DNA from: CAZXBB01 sp964638815
GTDB taxonomy: Bacteria > Planctomycetota > Phycisphaerae > Phycisphaerales > SM1A02
Length of the DNA stretch: 11,438 nt
NCBI GenBank assembly: GCA_964638815.1
Contig: CAZXBB010000165.1
Span: 1 to 11,438, forward strand
Direction of reading: 5' to 3'
Shown here: positions 1 through 6,518 of the stretch, piece after piece
How positions within the stretch are numbered: position 1 is the stretch's first letter
Layout: each line of letters begins with the position of its first letter
The notes under the pieces: generated by a model
Database searches by the model: none
Told to the model about the DNA's origin: nothing
Seen by the model: only the letters and a program-made list of their open reading frames with translations
Translations under genes and position numbers: made by a program

Positions 1-14
1 CGCGACCGCACCGT

Positions 15-1409
15 TCAGCTCCGCGCCGCGAGGAACTCCACGACGTCGATCTTGCCGATGATCCCGATGATGTCGTCGTTGTCGATGACCACGGCGATGT
101 TGTTGTCGTCGAACACCTTCTGCACGCGGGCGAGCGGGGCGTCCACGGCGACCTGCCCGGCGAGCGGCTTGGCGGCGCGCATCACCGAGTCAGCCGGTGT
201 GCACTGCTCCGTCACGAGGCACTGGAGCAGGTCCACCTCGTGGACCATCAGCAGCGGTCCGCCGTTCACGCGCTCGAGCGGCATCTGGGAGATGCCCAGC
301 TCGTTCATGCGTCGGGCGACGCCGGCGAGCGTCTCGTCGCGACGCGCGAACTCCACCGGCGAGAACTCGATCAGGCGGTTCTTGAACGCCAGGACCTCGC
401 GCACCGTCCCCAGCCGCTCCTCGAGACCGAGGTAGCCCATGTCCTTCATCCAGCCGTCGTCGAAGCACTTGCTGAGGTAGCGGTCGCCGGAGTCGCACAG
501 GATACAGACGAGGACCTTGCCCGGACCGAGCTCGCGGGCGACCTGGAGCGCGCCGAAGACGGCCGTGCCCGTGGAGCCGCCGCAGAAGATGCCCTCCTCC
601 CGGGCGAGACGGCGGGCCGTGAGGAACGAGTTGCGGTCGGAGATCTCGCGCACCTCATCGACCACACCGAAGTCGAGCGTCCCGACCATGAAGTCGTGCC
701 CGATCCCCTCGACGCGGTAGATCTGCGGCACTCCGTGCGTGCCCTTCTCGTGCATGTCCTTGTAGATGCTGCCCTCCGGATCGGGGCACACGATGCGGAT
801 CGTGCGGCCGGCCGCGGCCGCCTTCTCCTTGAGGTACTTCCCGGCGCCGGAGATGGTGCCGCCCGTGCCGATGCCGCCCACGAGGCAGTCGATCGTCCCG
901 TCGGTGTCCTCCCAGATCTCCGGGCCCGTCGTCAGGTAATGGGCCTCCGGGTTGCTCATGTTGTAGTACTGGTCGGTGTAGAAGCCGCCGGGCGTCTCGC
1001 GCGCGATGCGTTTCGCCACCTGGACGTAGCTGTCGGGATGCTCGTGATCGAGGTCGGTGCGCGTGATGACAACGTCGGCCCCGTACGCCTTGAGCATGTC
1101 GATCTTTTCCTTGCTCATCTTGTCGGGGATGGTGAACACGCACCGGTAACCCTTGACCGCGGCCGCCATCGCGAGGCCGAGGCCGGTGTTGCCCGACGTG
1201 CTCTCCACGAGCGTCGCGCCGGGCTTCAGCAGGCCCGCTTCCTCGGCGCGGCGAACCATGTTCACGGCCATGCGGTCCTTGACGGACCCGCCGGGGTTGA
1301 GCTGCTCCATCTTGACGTAGACGTCCGCCATGCTCGCGTCCACGAGCCGCTGCAAACGCACCAGCGGCGTCTTGCCGATGAGGTCCAGGACAGTCTCGGC
1401 GTATTTCAT
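15..1409 (-). CDS. cbs: Cystathionine beta-synthase, PLP-dependent, with C-terminal CBS-domain pair
   Basis: Predicted cytoplasmic enzyme of reverse transsulfuration that condenses serine with homocysteine to give cystathionine (464 aa). Visible fold-type II PLP motifs are GGSVKDR with the Schiff-base lysine K44, the substrate loop STSGNTG at 70-76, the phosphate loop GGIGTGGTISG at 178-188, GGSTG at 277-281 and DSGDRY at 306-311. The DPEGS motif (210-214), VEGIGHDF (233-240) and the following D-x-W-M segment match cystathionine beta-synthases better than O-acetylserine sulfhydrylases. Residues from about 345 form a CBS-domain pair, a regulatory module that in other members binds adenosyl ligands. 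I chose the ATG at 1409 because homology begins at MKYAETVLDLIGKTPL. An upstream in-frame ATG at 1523 would add 38 proline-rich residues translated from a tandem repeat. The neighbouring transporter is divergent, so this gene is probably monocistronic. A cysteine synthase with CBS domains is the less likely alternative. Confidence 0.93.
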   Translation of the reverse strand: MKYAETVLDLIGKTPLVRLQRLVDASMADVYVKMEQLNPGGSVKDRMAVNMVRRAEEAGLLKPGATLVESTSGNTGLGLAMAAAVKGYRCVFTIPDKMSKEKIDMLKAYGADVVITRTDLDHEHPDSYVQVAKRIARETPGGFYTDQYYNMSNPEAHYLTTGPEIWEDTDGTIDCLVGGIGTGGTISGAGKYLKEKAAAAGRTIRIVCPDPEGSIYKDMHEKGTHGVPQIYRVEGIGHDFMVGTLDFGVVDEVREISDRNSFLTARRLAREEGIFCGGSTGTAVFGALQVARELGPGKVLVCILCDSGDRYLSKCFDDGWMKDMGYLGLEERLGTVREVLAFKNRLIEFSPVEFARRDETLAGVARRMNELGISQMPLERVNGGPLLMVHEVDLLQCLVTEQCTPADSVMRAAKPLAGQVAVDAPLARVQKVFDDNNIAVVIDNDDIIGIIGKIDVVEFLAARS

Positions 1410-1436
1410 GTTCGGGGGGGGCTCCGGTGACTCCGG

Positions 1437-1489
1437 GGATCCGTGGATCCGGGTGGATCCGGGTGGATCCGGGGGATCCGGGGGACTCC
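1437..1489. repeat. Array of five GGATCC palindromes at about 10-bp period in a divergent spacer
   Basis: The spacer 1410-1555 separates two divergent genes. It contains GGATCC at 1437-1442, 1445-1450, 1455-1460, 1465-1470 and 1474-1479, with start-to-start distances of 8, 10, 10 and 9 bases. The unit is roughly GGATCCGGGT, and a related GGACTCC follows at 1483-1489. The near-helical spacing would place the palindromes on one face of the DNA, as in an operator array, but a simple slippage-generated repeat looks the same. On the minus strand a weak -10-like TAGAAT lies at 1507-1512 without a convincing -35. If it is used, the array would be in the cbs leader RNA. Confidence 0.8.
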
Positions 1490-1555
1490 TGGCGGGGATC
1501 TTCGGCATTCTATCCGGTTGCATTAACCGCGCGGACCGACGAACGTCCCGATCCC

Positions 1556-2776
1556 GTGACGATCGAACCCGCGCATCCCGCGTCCGACTCCGCTCCGGCG
1601 CCGATCCACTGGGTGCTGGCGGTGGTCTTCCTGCTCTCGCTCGGCACCGGTGTCTTCTGGCACGGCCTGGCGTTCATCGCGAAGCACTCGTACGACTTCG
1701 GGCAGATGCGCAACCTCACGCTCTACGCGGGCATGGGCGTGATCTACACGGTCGGCGCGATCAACGCCGGCCGGGCAACGCGCGCGATCGAGCGATGGCT
1801 GTCCCCGCGTCTCGTGCTCGCGCTCACGATCGGCGTGCAGGGCGTGGCGTGCGTCGTGCCCGTGGTGTTCGCGACTGAAACCGCGCTCTGGATCTCCGCC
1901 GGGGTCGCCACGCTGTCGGTGGCGTTCGCGTGGCCGTTGCTCGAGAGCTACGTCACGGCCGGTCGGCACGGGCCCGCGATGCGGTCGGCCATCGCGTGGT
2001 TCAACCTGATCTGGATGCCGGCGATCGCGATCCCGATGTTCGCGATGGCGCCGCTGATCGAGGACCACGGCGCCTGGGCGATCGCCGGCCTGGCGGTCGC
2101 CAACTTCGCGGCCGTCGCGCTGCTGGCTTTCGTGCCCGCGCGCCCGACCGCGCACGATCACGCGACGGCCCTGCCGCACGTCGCGGACAGCTACCCGTTC
2201 CTCCTGCGGTCGGCGCGCGTGCTGCTGCCGATGAGCTACCTGCTGTCGTCCGTGCTCTCGCCGCTCCTGCCGTACCGGTTCGAGCAGATCGGGATCGACG
2301 TCGCGTGGGAGACGCCGGCGACCGCGACGTGGATGGTGACGCGCGTGCTCATCGTCGTGATGATGTGGCGTCTCCCGTTCTGGCACGGGCGGTGGGGGAT
2401 GCTCCTGCTGGCTGCCGCGACGCTGACGGCAGGGTTCGCGGCGATCGTGCTCGCGCCCGCGCTGCCCGTAATGCTTTGGGGATTCGTGTCCTTCGGCGTG
2501 GGGCTCGGCGTGATCTACTACACCGCGCTGTACTACGCGATGGCCGTGGGCGCGGCGGCCGTCGACGCGGGCGGCACGCACGAGGCGCTCATCGGCGCCG
2601 GCTACGCGGCCGGACCGCTGACGGGCCTGGTCGGGTCGGCGATCGGCGGCCCGGCCGGAGTCCTGTGGCTGGTGGCGCTCTTCGTCGCCCTGAGCGCGCT
2701 TCCCGCGATGGAGCCGTACCGGCGATGGCGCCGGGGGCGCGCGGCCGCTGATCCGCATCCACCCCGGGCGCCGTGA
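1556..2776 (+). CDS. Major facilitator superfamily transporter, 12 predicted helices
   Basis: Integral inner-membrane transporter of about 406 aa, substrate unknown. By eye there are twelve hydrophobic segments in two six-helix halves. The first half runs from about residue 18 to 210. A polar loop with the HDHATALPHVADSYP stretch follows, and the second half begins near VLLPMSYLLSSVLSPLL. The basic loops (for example RRWRRGR at the C-terminus) suggest a cytoplasmic tail. Length and topology fit the MFS, but I see no classical sugar- or drug-transporter signature, so no substrate is offered. The start is uncertain. The GTG at 1556 is the first plausible start before a short polar N-terminus and helix 1, although no clear Shine-Dalgarno precedes it. 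A more upstream ATG at 1427 would translate the GGATCC repeat into a Gly/Asp-rich peptide and is rejected. The gene is divergent from cbs and convergent with the dockerin-tailed gene. Confidence 0.8.
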   Translation: MTIEPAHPASDSAPAPIHWVLAVVFLLSLGTGVFWHGLAFIAKHSYDFGQMRNLTLYAGMGVIYTVGAINAGRATRAIERWLSPRLVLALTIGVQGVACVVPVVFATETALWISAGVATLSVAFAWPLLESYVTAGRHGPAMRSAIAWFNLIWMPAIAIPMFAMAPLIEDHGAWAIAGLAVANFAAVALLAFVPARPTAHDHATALPHVADSYPFLLRSARVLLPMSYLLSSVLSPLLPYRFEQIGIDVAWETPATATWMVTRVLIVVMMWRLPFWHGRWGMLLLAAATLTAGFAAIVLAPALPVMLWGFVSFGVGLGVIYYTALYYAMAVGAAAVDAGGTHEALIGAGYAAGPLTGLVGSAIGGPAGVLWLVALFVALSALPAMEPYRRWRRGRAAADPHPPRAP

Positions 2777-2812
2777 CGCGGCGGGACGGGCCATGGTGTG
2801 ACACGCAGGGTC

Positions 2813-2864
2813 GTCGCGCTGAGTCGACGCGCTGGGTCAATGCGCTGGCTCGACGCGCTGGCTC
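2813..2864. repeat. Four tandem copies of a 13-bp unit between convergent genes
   Basis: Four contiguous 13-base units occupy 2813-2825, 2826-2838, 2839-2851 and 2852-2864, with consensus near GACGCGCTGGCTC. They differ from the consensus at one to three positions each. They fill most of the 98-base gap (2777-2874) between the stops of the MFS gene and the opposing dockerin-tailed gene, so they are outside both coding regions. Confidence 0.85.
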
Positions 2865-2870
2865 CAGCGC
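2855..2870. terminator. Possible bidirectional hairpin between convergent stops
   Basis: GCGCTGG at 2855-2861 and CCAGCGC at 2864-2870 are perfect inverse complements, giving six pairs with a four-base loop. The hairpin is four bases beyond the minus-strand stop and about 80 bases after the plus-strand stop. There is no T-tract on either side, so an intrinsic terminator of the standard type is not demonstrated. The position is the only positive argument. Confidence 0.3.
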
Positions 2871-2874
2871 CGGA

Positions 2875-3672
2875 TCAGCCGCAGGGGCCCCACGCCGCGA
2901 GGATGATCAGCACGTCGGCGAAGGTGACCGCCCCGTCGCCGGTGAGGTCCTCCGGGCATCCCGGGCATTCGCCCCATGCCGCGAGCACGGCGAGGACGTC
3001 GGCGAAATCCACCCGTCCGCTGCCGTCGAGATCCTCGACGCACGCGCTCGTGATCCTCAGGTCGTCGATCATGCCGCGCGGTGCGGTGAACTGGCCGTCG
3101 AGCCGCGCGAAGAGATGAAGCTGATCGAAGGGGGCGCCCTCGATCGAGAGCGTCGCGACGGCGCCGTTGTCGCGTCCTCCCTCGTCCATGATGAGGAACG
3201 AGTCGGTTCCGACGACGGCGCCCTCGCGCAGCGCCTCGAGCACGTACTCGATGCCGCCCCACGGTCCGTTCTCGAGGTAGCCGAGATCGAGGTGGACGCT
3301 CGTGCCCGGCTCGTCGAGATCCATCCACACCGATGCGAGCGGGCCGATGGTGAGGTTGTCGCCCGGAATGAACGCGCGTCCGAACGTCATGGAGTTGTCC
3401 GGGCTGCCGTATTCCGGGAACTCGGCGTAGAAGACGGTGGCGCGCTCGATGATGTACTCGGAGCCGAGCTCGTTCTCGTCGAACGGGATGCCGTCGGGAA
3501 AGACGCCGGAGACGCGGTTCGCGTCGCGGTAGGTCACGCCGTCGTGCACCACGGTCTCGCCGAGGAAGCCCTCCGCGAAGTTCTCGTAGTCGTGGAAGAC
3601 GTCCGCGACGGCGCCGCGACTCGCGGTGGCGGCCACGGTGATGGCAAGGAGGATCGTCGGGCACTTCATCAT
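2875..3672 (-). CDS. Secreted protein of unknown function with paired dockerin-type tail
   Basis: Predicted exported protein of 265 aa. It begins with a signal peptide (MMKCPTILLAITVAATASRG, cleavage likely after the A-V-A near residue 23). The middle (about 24-210) is acidic and strand-rich, probably a beta-sandwich, and I do not recognise a family. Residues 213-265 hold two dockerin type I-like calcium loops, DLDGSGRVDFAD from 214 and DLTGDGAVTFAD from 242. Each is followed by a helix ending in A-A-W-G, and the chain stops at W-G-P-C-G. Such tails probably mediate surface attachment or sorting. An in-frame ATG exists at 3690, but an AAGGA motif overlapping it sits nine bases before the ATG at 3672, which decides the start (ATG at 3669 is also possible). 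The gap to the upstream HAF gene is 34 bases, so they are probably co-transcribed. Confidence 0.8.
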   Translation of the reverse strand: MMKCPTILLAITVAATASRGAVADVFHDYENFAEGFLGETVVHDGVTYRDANRVSGVFPDGIPFDENELGSEYIIERATVFYAEFPEYGSPDNSMTFGRAFIPGDNLTIGPLASVWMDLDEPGTSVHLDLGYLENGPWGGIEYVLEALREGAVVGTDSFLIMDEGGRDNGAVATLSIEGAPFDQLHLFARLDGQFTAPRGMIDDLRITSACVEDLDGSGRVDFADVLAVLAAWGECPGCPEDLTGDGAVTFADVLIILAAWGPCG

Positions 3673-3680
3673 CGAGCGGT

Positions 3681-3687
3681 TTCCTTT
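3681..3687 (-). promoter_or_regulatory. Ribosome binding site deciding the start at 3672
   Basis: On the minus strand the sequence AAGGAAA occupies 3687-3681 and places AAGGA nine bases before the ATG at 3672. The upstream candidate ATG at 3690 overlaps the front of this motif and has no purine-rich motif of its own, so the shorter protein with a compact signal peptide is favoured. Confidence 0.6.
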
Positions 3688-3706
3688 CATGGCATGACGG
3701 GCCGGA

Positions 3707-4927
3707 TCAACCGGCGCACGGGCCCCAGTGGCCCAGGAGAATCAGTATGTCGGCGAAGGTCACGAAGCCGTCCCCGTCGAGGTCGGCGGGGCAGCCGGCG
3801 CATGGGCCCCAGCTCGCCAGGAGGTCGATCAGGTCGCCGAACGTGACCGCGCCGTCGCCGTCGACGTCGCCGGGGCACGGGACGGATACGGTCATCAGGA
3901 AGGCGCGGAAGCGGCCGTCAACGAGCGCGGTCCCGGCGATGTCGCCGTGCTCGTTGATCTCGCTCGCGTCCCAGAGCACGCCGTCGAAGCCCTCCGGCGC
4001 GAAGTCGTTGAGGTCGTGCAGCGCGACGCCGTCGTAGTAGATCGCGCGGCTCGTCGTGTCGGAGTACGAGCGCCCGACGGCGTGACCGGCATCGTTCACG
4101 TCGGAGAGCTCGCTGAGGAGCGTGTCCGGCAGCAGACCGAGATCGGTCACCGTTCCGTCGGGGGCCCAGGTGGTGGCGTGCCAGTCGCCCTGCGGGTGCG
4201 CCATCAGCCCCACCGCGAGCCCCGGGTTGTTGACGTCGTTCGCCTCGGCGTTCTGGAACTGTCCGAATCCGCCGATCTGGACCCATCGGTTGCCGTCGTG
4301 CAGCATCGCGTCGTTCGGGGAGAAGAGGTTCCACGCGAAGCCGACGACGATGCCGGTGTCGTTCAGTCCGACGCCCCGGTTGTACTGGTGCGGCTCGTCG
4401 TCGCCGAGGTTGTCGATGACGCCGCCGACCCACGTGACCGCGCGGTCGCGGAAGACGTCCGGGTCCTGCGTCCACCCGACGATCACGCCGTTCTCGTTGA
4501 CGTCGTGCACGAAGCTCTGACCCTGGCCGAGGTCCGGCAGCGGCGTCATCGTCCCGTCCCATGAGAAGCCGTGGAAGACGCCGGAGCCGGCGATCACGTC
4601 GCGCTCCGACGTGCCGACGATGAGGCCGGCGTCGTTGATCGCGCGGCCGACGCTCTCCTCGTCGCCCGCGAGCAGCCCGAGGCCCTCCATCGAGCCGTCG
4701 GTCCACAGGAACGCGTGACGGCAGGGGCGTCCCTCCGCGGGGCAGTCGTTCTCCGCGGACACGTTCGACCAGCCGACGACCTGGCGAGCGTCGTTGAGAC
4801 CGAACGCCCGCGCCTCCGGACCGCCGAGGGTGCCGAGGTCGGTGTATTCGAATGTCGGCGTGCCGGCGGCTGCGTGCCCCGCCGCAGCGAGAGCGGCAAG
4901 GAGCGGAATCAGGATGCGGGTCTCCAT
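3707..4927 (-). CDS. Exported HAF-repeat protein with paired dockerin-type tail
   Basis: Predicted extracellular protein of 406 aa. The N-terminus METRILIPLLAALAAAGHAA is a signal peptide. Residues about 27-345 contain roughly seven repeats of 40-50 residues in the HAF style. The pattern is a D-L-G-x-L-G start, a G-x-N-D-x-G-x-x-V-G core (for example GLNDARQVVG, AINDAGLIVG, GLNDTGIVVG, DVNDAGHAVG) and an H-A-F-L-W or related strand. This suggests a beta-propeller-like fold; no enzymatic residues are apparent and the family has no established function. Two dockerin-like calcium loops follow, DVDGDGAVTFGD from 354 and DLDGDGFVTFAD from 382, ending in W-G-P-C-A-G at the very C-terminus. A GGAGAG ribosome site at 4935-4940 lies seven bases before the ATG. 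The gene is first of a likely two-gene unit, with its promoter in the divergent spacer. Confidence 0.88.
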   Translation of the reverse strand: METRILIPLLAALAAAGHAAAGTPTFEYTDLGTLGGPEARAFGLNDARQVVGWSNVSAENDCPAEGRPCRHAFLWTDGSMEGLGLLAGDEESVGRAINDAGLIVGTSERDVIAGSGVFHGFSWDGTMTPLPDLGQGQSFVHDVNENGVIVGWTQDPDVFRDRAVTWVGGVIDNLGDDEPHQYNRGVGLNDTGIVVGFAWNLFSPNDAMLHDGNRWVQIGGFGQFQNAEANDVNNPGLAVGLMAHPQGDWHATTWAPDGTVTDLGLLPDTLLSELSDVNDAGHAVGRSYSDTTSRAIYYDGVALHDLNDFAPEGFDGVLWDASEINEHGDIAGTALVDGRFRAFLMTVSVPCPGDVDGDGAVTFGDLIDLLASWGPCAGCPADLDGDGFVTFADILILLGHWGPCAG

Positions 4928-4952
4928 CGTCTGGCTCTCCGGATGAAAGGCG

Positions 4953-5012
4953 CGGGGCGGAACCGGGTGGGGCGGGGCGGGGGGGGAGCGGGGTGGGGCG
5001 GAGCGGGGCGGG
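4953..5012 (+). repeat. G-rich tract with G-quadruplex potential
   Basis: The plus strand has G-runs at 4965-4967, 4969-4972, 4974-4977 and 4979-4986 separated by single T, C and C bases. Further runs follow at 4990-4993, 4995-4998, 5005-5008 and 5010-5012. The blocks starting GGGTGGGGCGG at 4965 and 4991 look like a 26-base near-duplication. Short loops and long runs are the sequence requirement for a stable G-quadruplex. The tract is in the leader region of the minus-strand HAF gene, with the G-rich strand as its template. Confidence 0.75.
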
Positions 5013-5073
5013 AATCCGGACCCGGGGCGAATCCCGGCGGCAGTGTATTCGGAAGTCGCGGGTCAAGCGATGC

Positions 5074-5092
5074 AATTTATTACATATTTATT
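5074..5092. promoter_or_regulatory. AT-rich island in divergent promoter spacer, with ATTTATT direct repeat
   Basis: Eighteen of nineteen bases at 5074-5092 are A or T inside an otherwise strongly GC-rich window. The heptamer ATTTATT occurs at 5075-5081 and again at 5086-5092, eleven bases apart, or about one helical turn. It lies in the 223-base spacer (4928-5150) between the HAF gene and the HTH-protein gene, so it is the likely promoter zone for one or both. I cannot assign clean -35 and -10 hexamers. A weak plus-strand pair is TTCGGA at 5048 and TGCAAT at 5071 with 17-base spacing. Confidence 0.45.
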
Positions 5093-5150
5093 GGTCTTTC
5101 TCGCGATCGAGTGCTCTTCCCGGTGGGTGAGATGGCGTATAAGGACAAGC

Positions 5151-6389
5151 ATGGCCCGCCCGTCACTCGAGCCCGTCCCGACTCCCGAAACGGCCCCCCG
5201 GGTGGCCTCACCCGTGGAAGGCCGCATCCGCGAGGTCGGCGAGGGCCTCGCGCGGACGATCGGCGCGATCCTCGAGCGGCTGGGCGCCCTGCGGCCCAAT
5301 GCCCTGATGCGCGAGCTCGACGTCAACCGTGCCGTGGCGAGCCGGGTGCTCAATGCGACCGCGGCGAAGGACCCGCTGGAGGTGGTGCACCTCATCCCCG
5401 GTCCGGAGCCCCTGCGGCAGATCGTTCGGGCGGCGGCCGGCAAGGGCGTCGATCCGGATCTCGTCCGTGAGGCCGAGACGGCCGTCGCGGCGTTCGACCG
5501 GCTGATCCGGAACGAGGCGGGCACCCGCAGCGCGCTCGACGCCCTGATCAGCTCGAGCCTTCCGGGTGCGCGGGAGAGGTTCGAGCTCGCGAGCCGCTAC
5601 TCCGTCTTCAAGGGAATCAGCCAGCTCAAGGGCGCACGGGCCGAGACATGGCTCGGCACGGCGATCGTGCATCCGTCCGCGCGCGATCCGCTGAAGCACG
5701 ATCTCACCTGGCTCAACGGCGGGATCGCGATGCAGCGGCTGCGCCCGGGCGTCGCCGTTCGCTTCAGCTACCGCTCGAACCTCGACGAGAACGACGTCGA
5801 GCGAGGGGCCGGCGACGCCGCGCTGCCGGATCTCATGACGCTCGAGCAGTTCTGCACGAACCCGCCCGCGCAGCTCGAGGCGCACCGGTCGGGCCGGATC
5901 ATCAACTACGTGCTCCCGCCCGACCTGCTCGGGCCGCGCTCGGTCACCGACCTCTTCGTCGTGGACCACCACGTGGCCACGATGCGGCGCTATCGCAAGG
6001 ACGAGCCGCGCGCGCGAACTTCGCTGTTCGTCGAGCCGGCGCTTCCGGTCGCGCTGCTGGTGTTCGACGTGCTCCTCGATGCCGACGTCTTCCCGGGCGC
6101 CGAGCCCGAGCTCGTGGCGTTCGACACGGGCTACGACGGCATCGCGAACGTGAACGACCCCGCCCGCGACATCGACCGCATGCCGCTCCACGAACCGATC
6201 GGGTTCATCGGCCACGACATGCGGAACGTGTACGCCACCGAGGTCCCGGGCTACACCGACGTCCTCGCCCATCTGTGCGCGCGGTTCCAATGGGACCCGG
6301 CCCGGTTCCGGGCGTACCGCGTGCGGATCCAGTACCCGGTGTACGGCTGGCAGATCTGCATGACGTTCGAGCCGCCGGCGGCGCCGTAG
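5151..6389 (+). CDS. Unknown protein with probable N-terminal helix-turn-helix
   Basis: A 412-aa soluble protein that I do not recognise as a named family. After a proline-rich start, residues about 38-72 read like a winged-helix HTH: a helix LARTIGAILERLGALR, then P-N-A-L-M-R-E-L-D-V and the putative recognition helix NRAVASRVLNATA. A PGPEPL motif follows at 84-89. The remaining 300 residues form a large mixed domain with conserved-looking segments such as YSVFKGISQLKG, FVVDHH and FDTGYDGIAN, possibly a ligand-binding or effector domain. It has no membrane segment or signal peptide. AGGA at 5142-5145 lies five bases before the chosen ATG. An in-frame ATG at 5043 would add 36 residues, including a false hydrophobic helix made from the AT-rich island. 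DNA binding and any role in controlling the divergent HAF gene or the downstream dps are inferences from position and the HTH only. Confidence 0.72.
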   Translation: MARPSLEPVPTPETAPRVASPVEGRIREVGEGLARTIGAILERLGALRPNALMRELDVNRAVASRVLNATAAKDPLEVVHLIPGPEPLRQIVRAAAGKGVDPDLVREAETAVAAFDRLIRNEAGTRSALDALISSSLPGARERFELASRYSVFKGISQLKGARAETWLGTAIVHPSARDPLKHDLTWLNGGIAMQRLRPGVAVRFSYRSNLDENDVERGAGDAALPDLMTLEQFCTNPPAQLEAHRSGRIINYVLPPDLLGPRSVTDLFVVDHHVATMRRYRKDEPRARTSLFVEPALPVALLVFDVLLDADVFPGAEPELVAFDTGYDGIANVNDPARDIDRMPLHEPIGFIGHDMRNVYATEVPGYTDVLAHLCARFQWDPARFRAYRVRIQYPVYGWQICMTFEPPAAP

Positions 6390-6455
6390 AACGACGGCGG
6401 CGCGCGACGCGCATCGATCGACTCCCGCCGCGTGCGCGCCTACGATCGGACGATC

Positions 6456-6478
6456 GACGACGGCGCTTCGCCGTCGTC
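6456..6478 (+). terminator. Perfect 10-bp hairpin after the HTH gene
   Basis: GACGACGGCG at 6456-6465 and CGCCGTCGTC at 6469-6478 are exact inverse complements around a three-base CTT loop. The hairpin sits 66 bases after the stop at 6389 and 40 bases before the dps ATG. No U-tract follows, so it could be a factor-dependent terminator, an RNA-end stabiliser, or an attenuator in the dps leader. Confidence 0.4.
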
Positions 6479-6503
6479 ACCCCGTCGTCACCCCGTCGTC
6501 ATC
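6471..6503. repeat. Three 11-bp tandem repeats in the dps leader
   Basis: CCGTCGTCA starts at 6471, 6482 and 6493, giving three 11-base units of CCGTCGTCACC with one change in the last. The first unit also forms the 3' arm of the hairpin at 6456-6478, so each copy could in principle pair with the same 5' arm. The repeats end just before the GAGAGG ribosome site at 6505-6510. Confidence 0.8.
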
Positions 6504-6518
6504 AGAGAGGGCCGACAA

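Noticed and set aside
240..1430. Long plus-strand open frame opposite cystathionine beta-synthase
   Set aside because: In very GC-rich DNA the strand opposite a real gene is often open. Its composition is Arg/Ala/His/Asp-rich and no motif is visible, while the minus-strand frame has a complete enzyme.
1410..1523. 38-residue proline-rich extension of cystathionine beta-synthase
   Set aside because: It is the GGATCC repeat read as protein; family homology begins at the ATG at 1409.
5043..5150. N-terminal extension of the HTH protein containing a hydrophobic, membrane-like stretch
   Set aside because: It is a translation of the AT-rich promoter island. The ATG at 5151 has an AGGA ribosome site five bases upstream and begins a normal soluble protein.
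6471..6503. CRISPR-like array
   Set aside because: Units are 11 bases with no spacers and no cas genes nearby; it is a simple tandem repeat.
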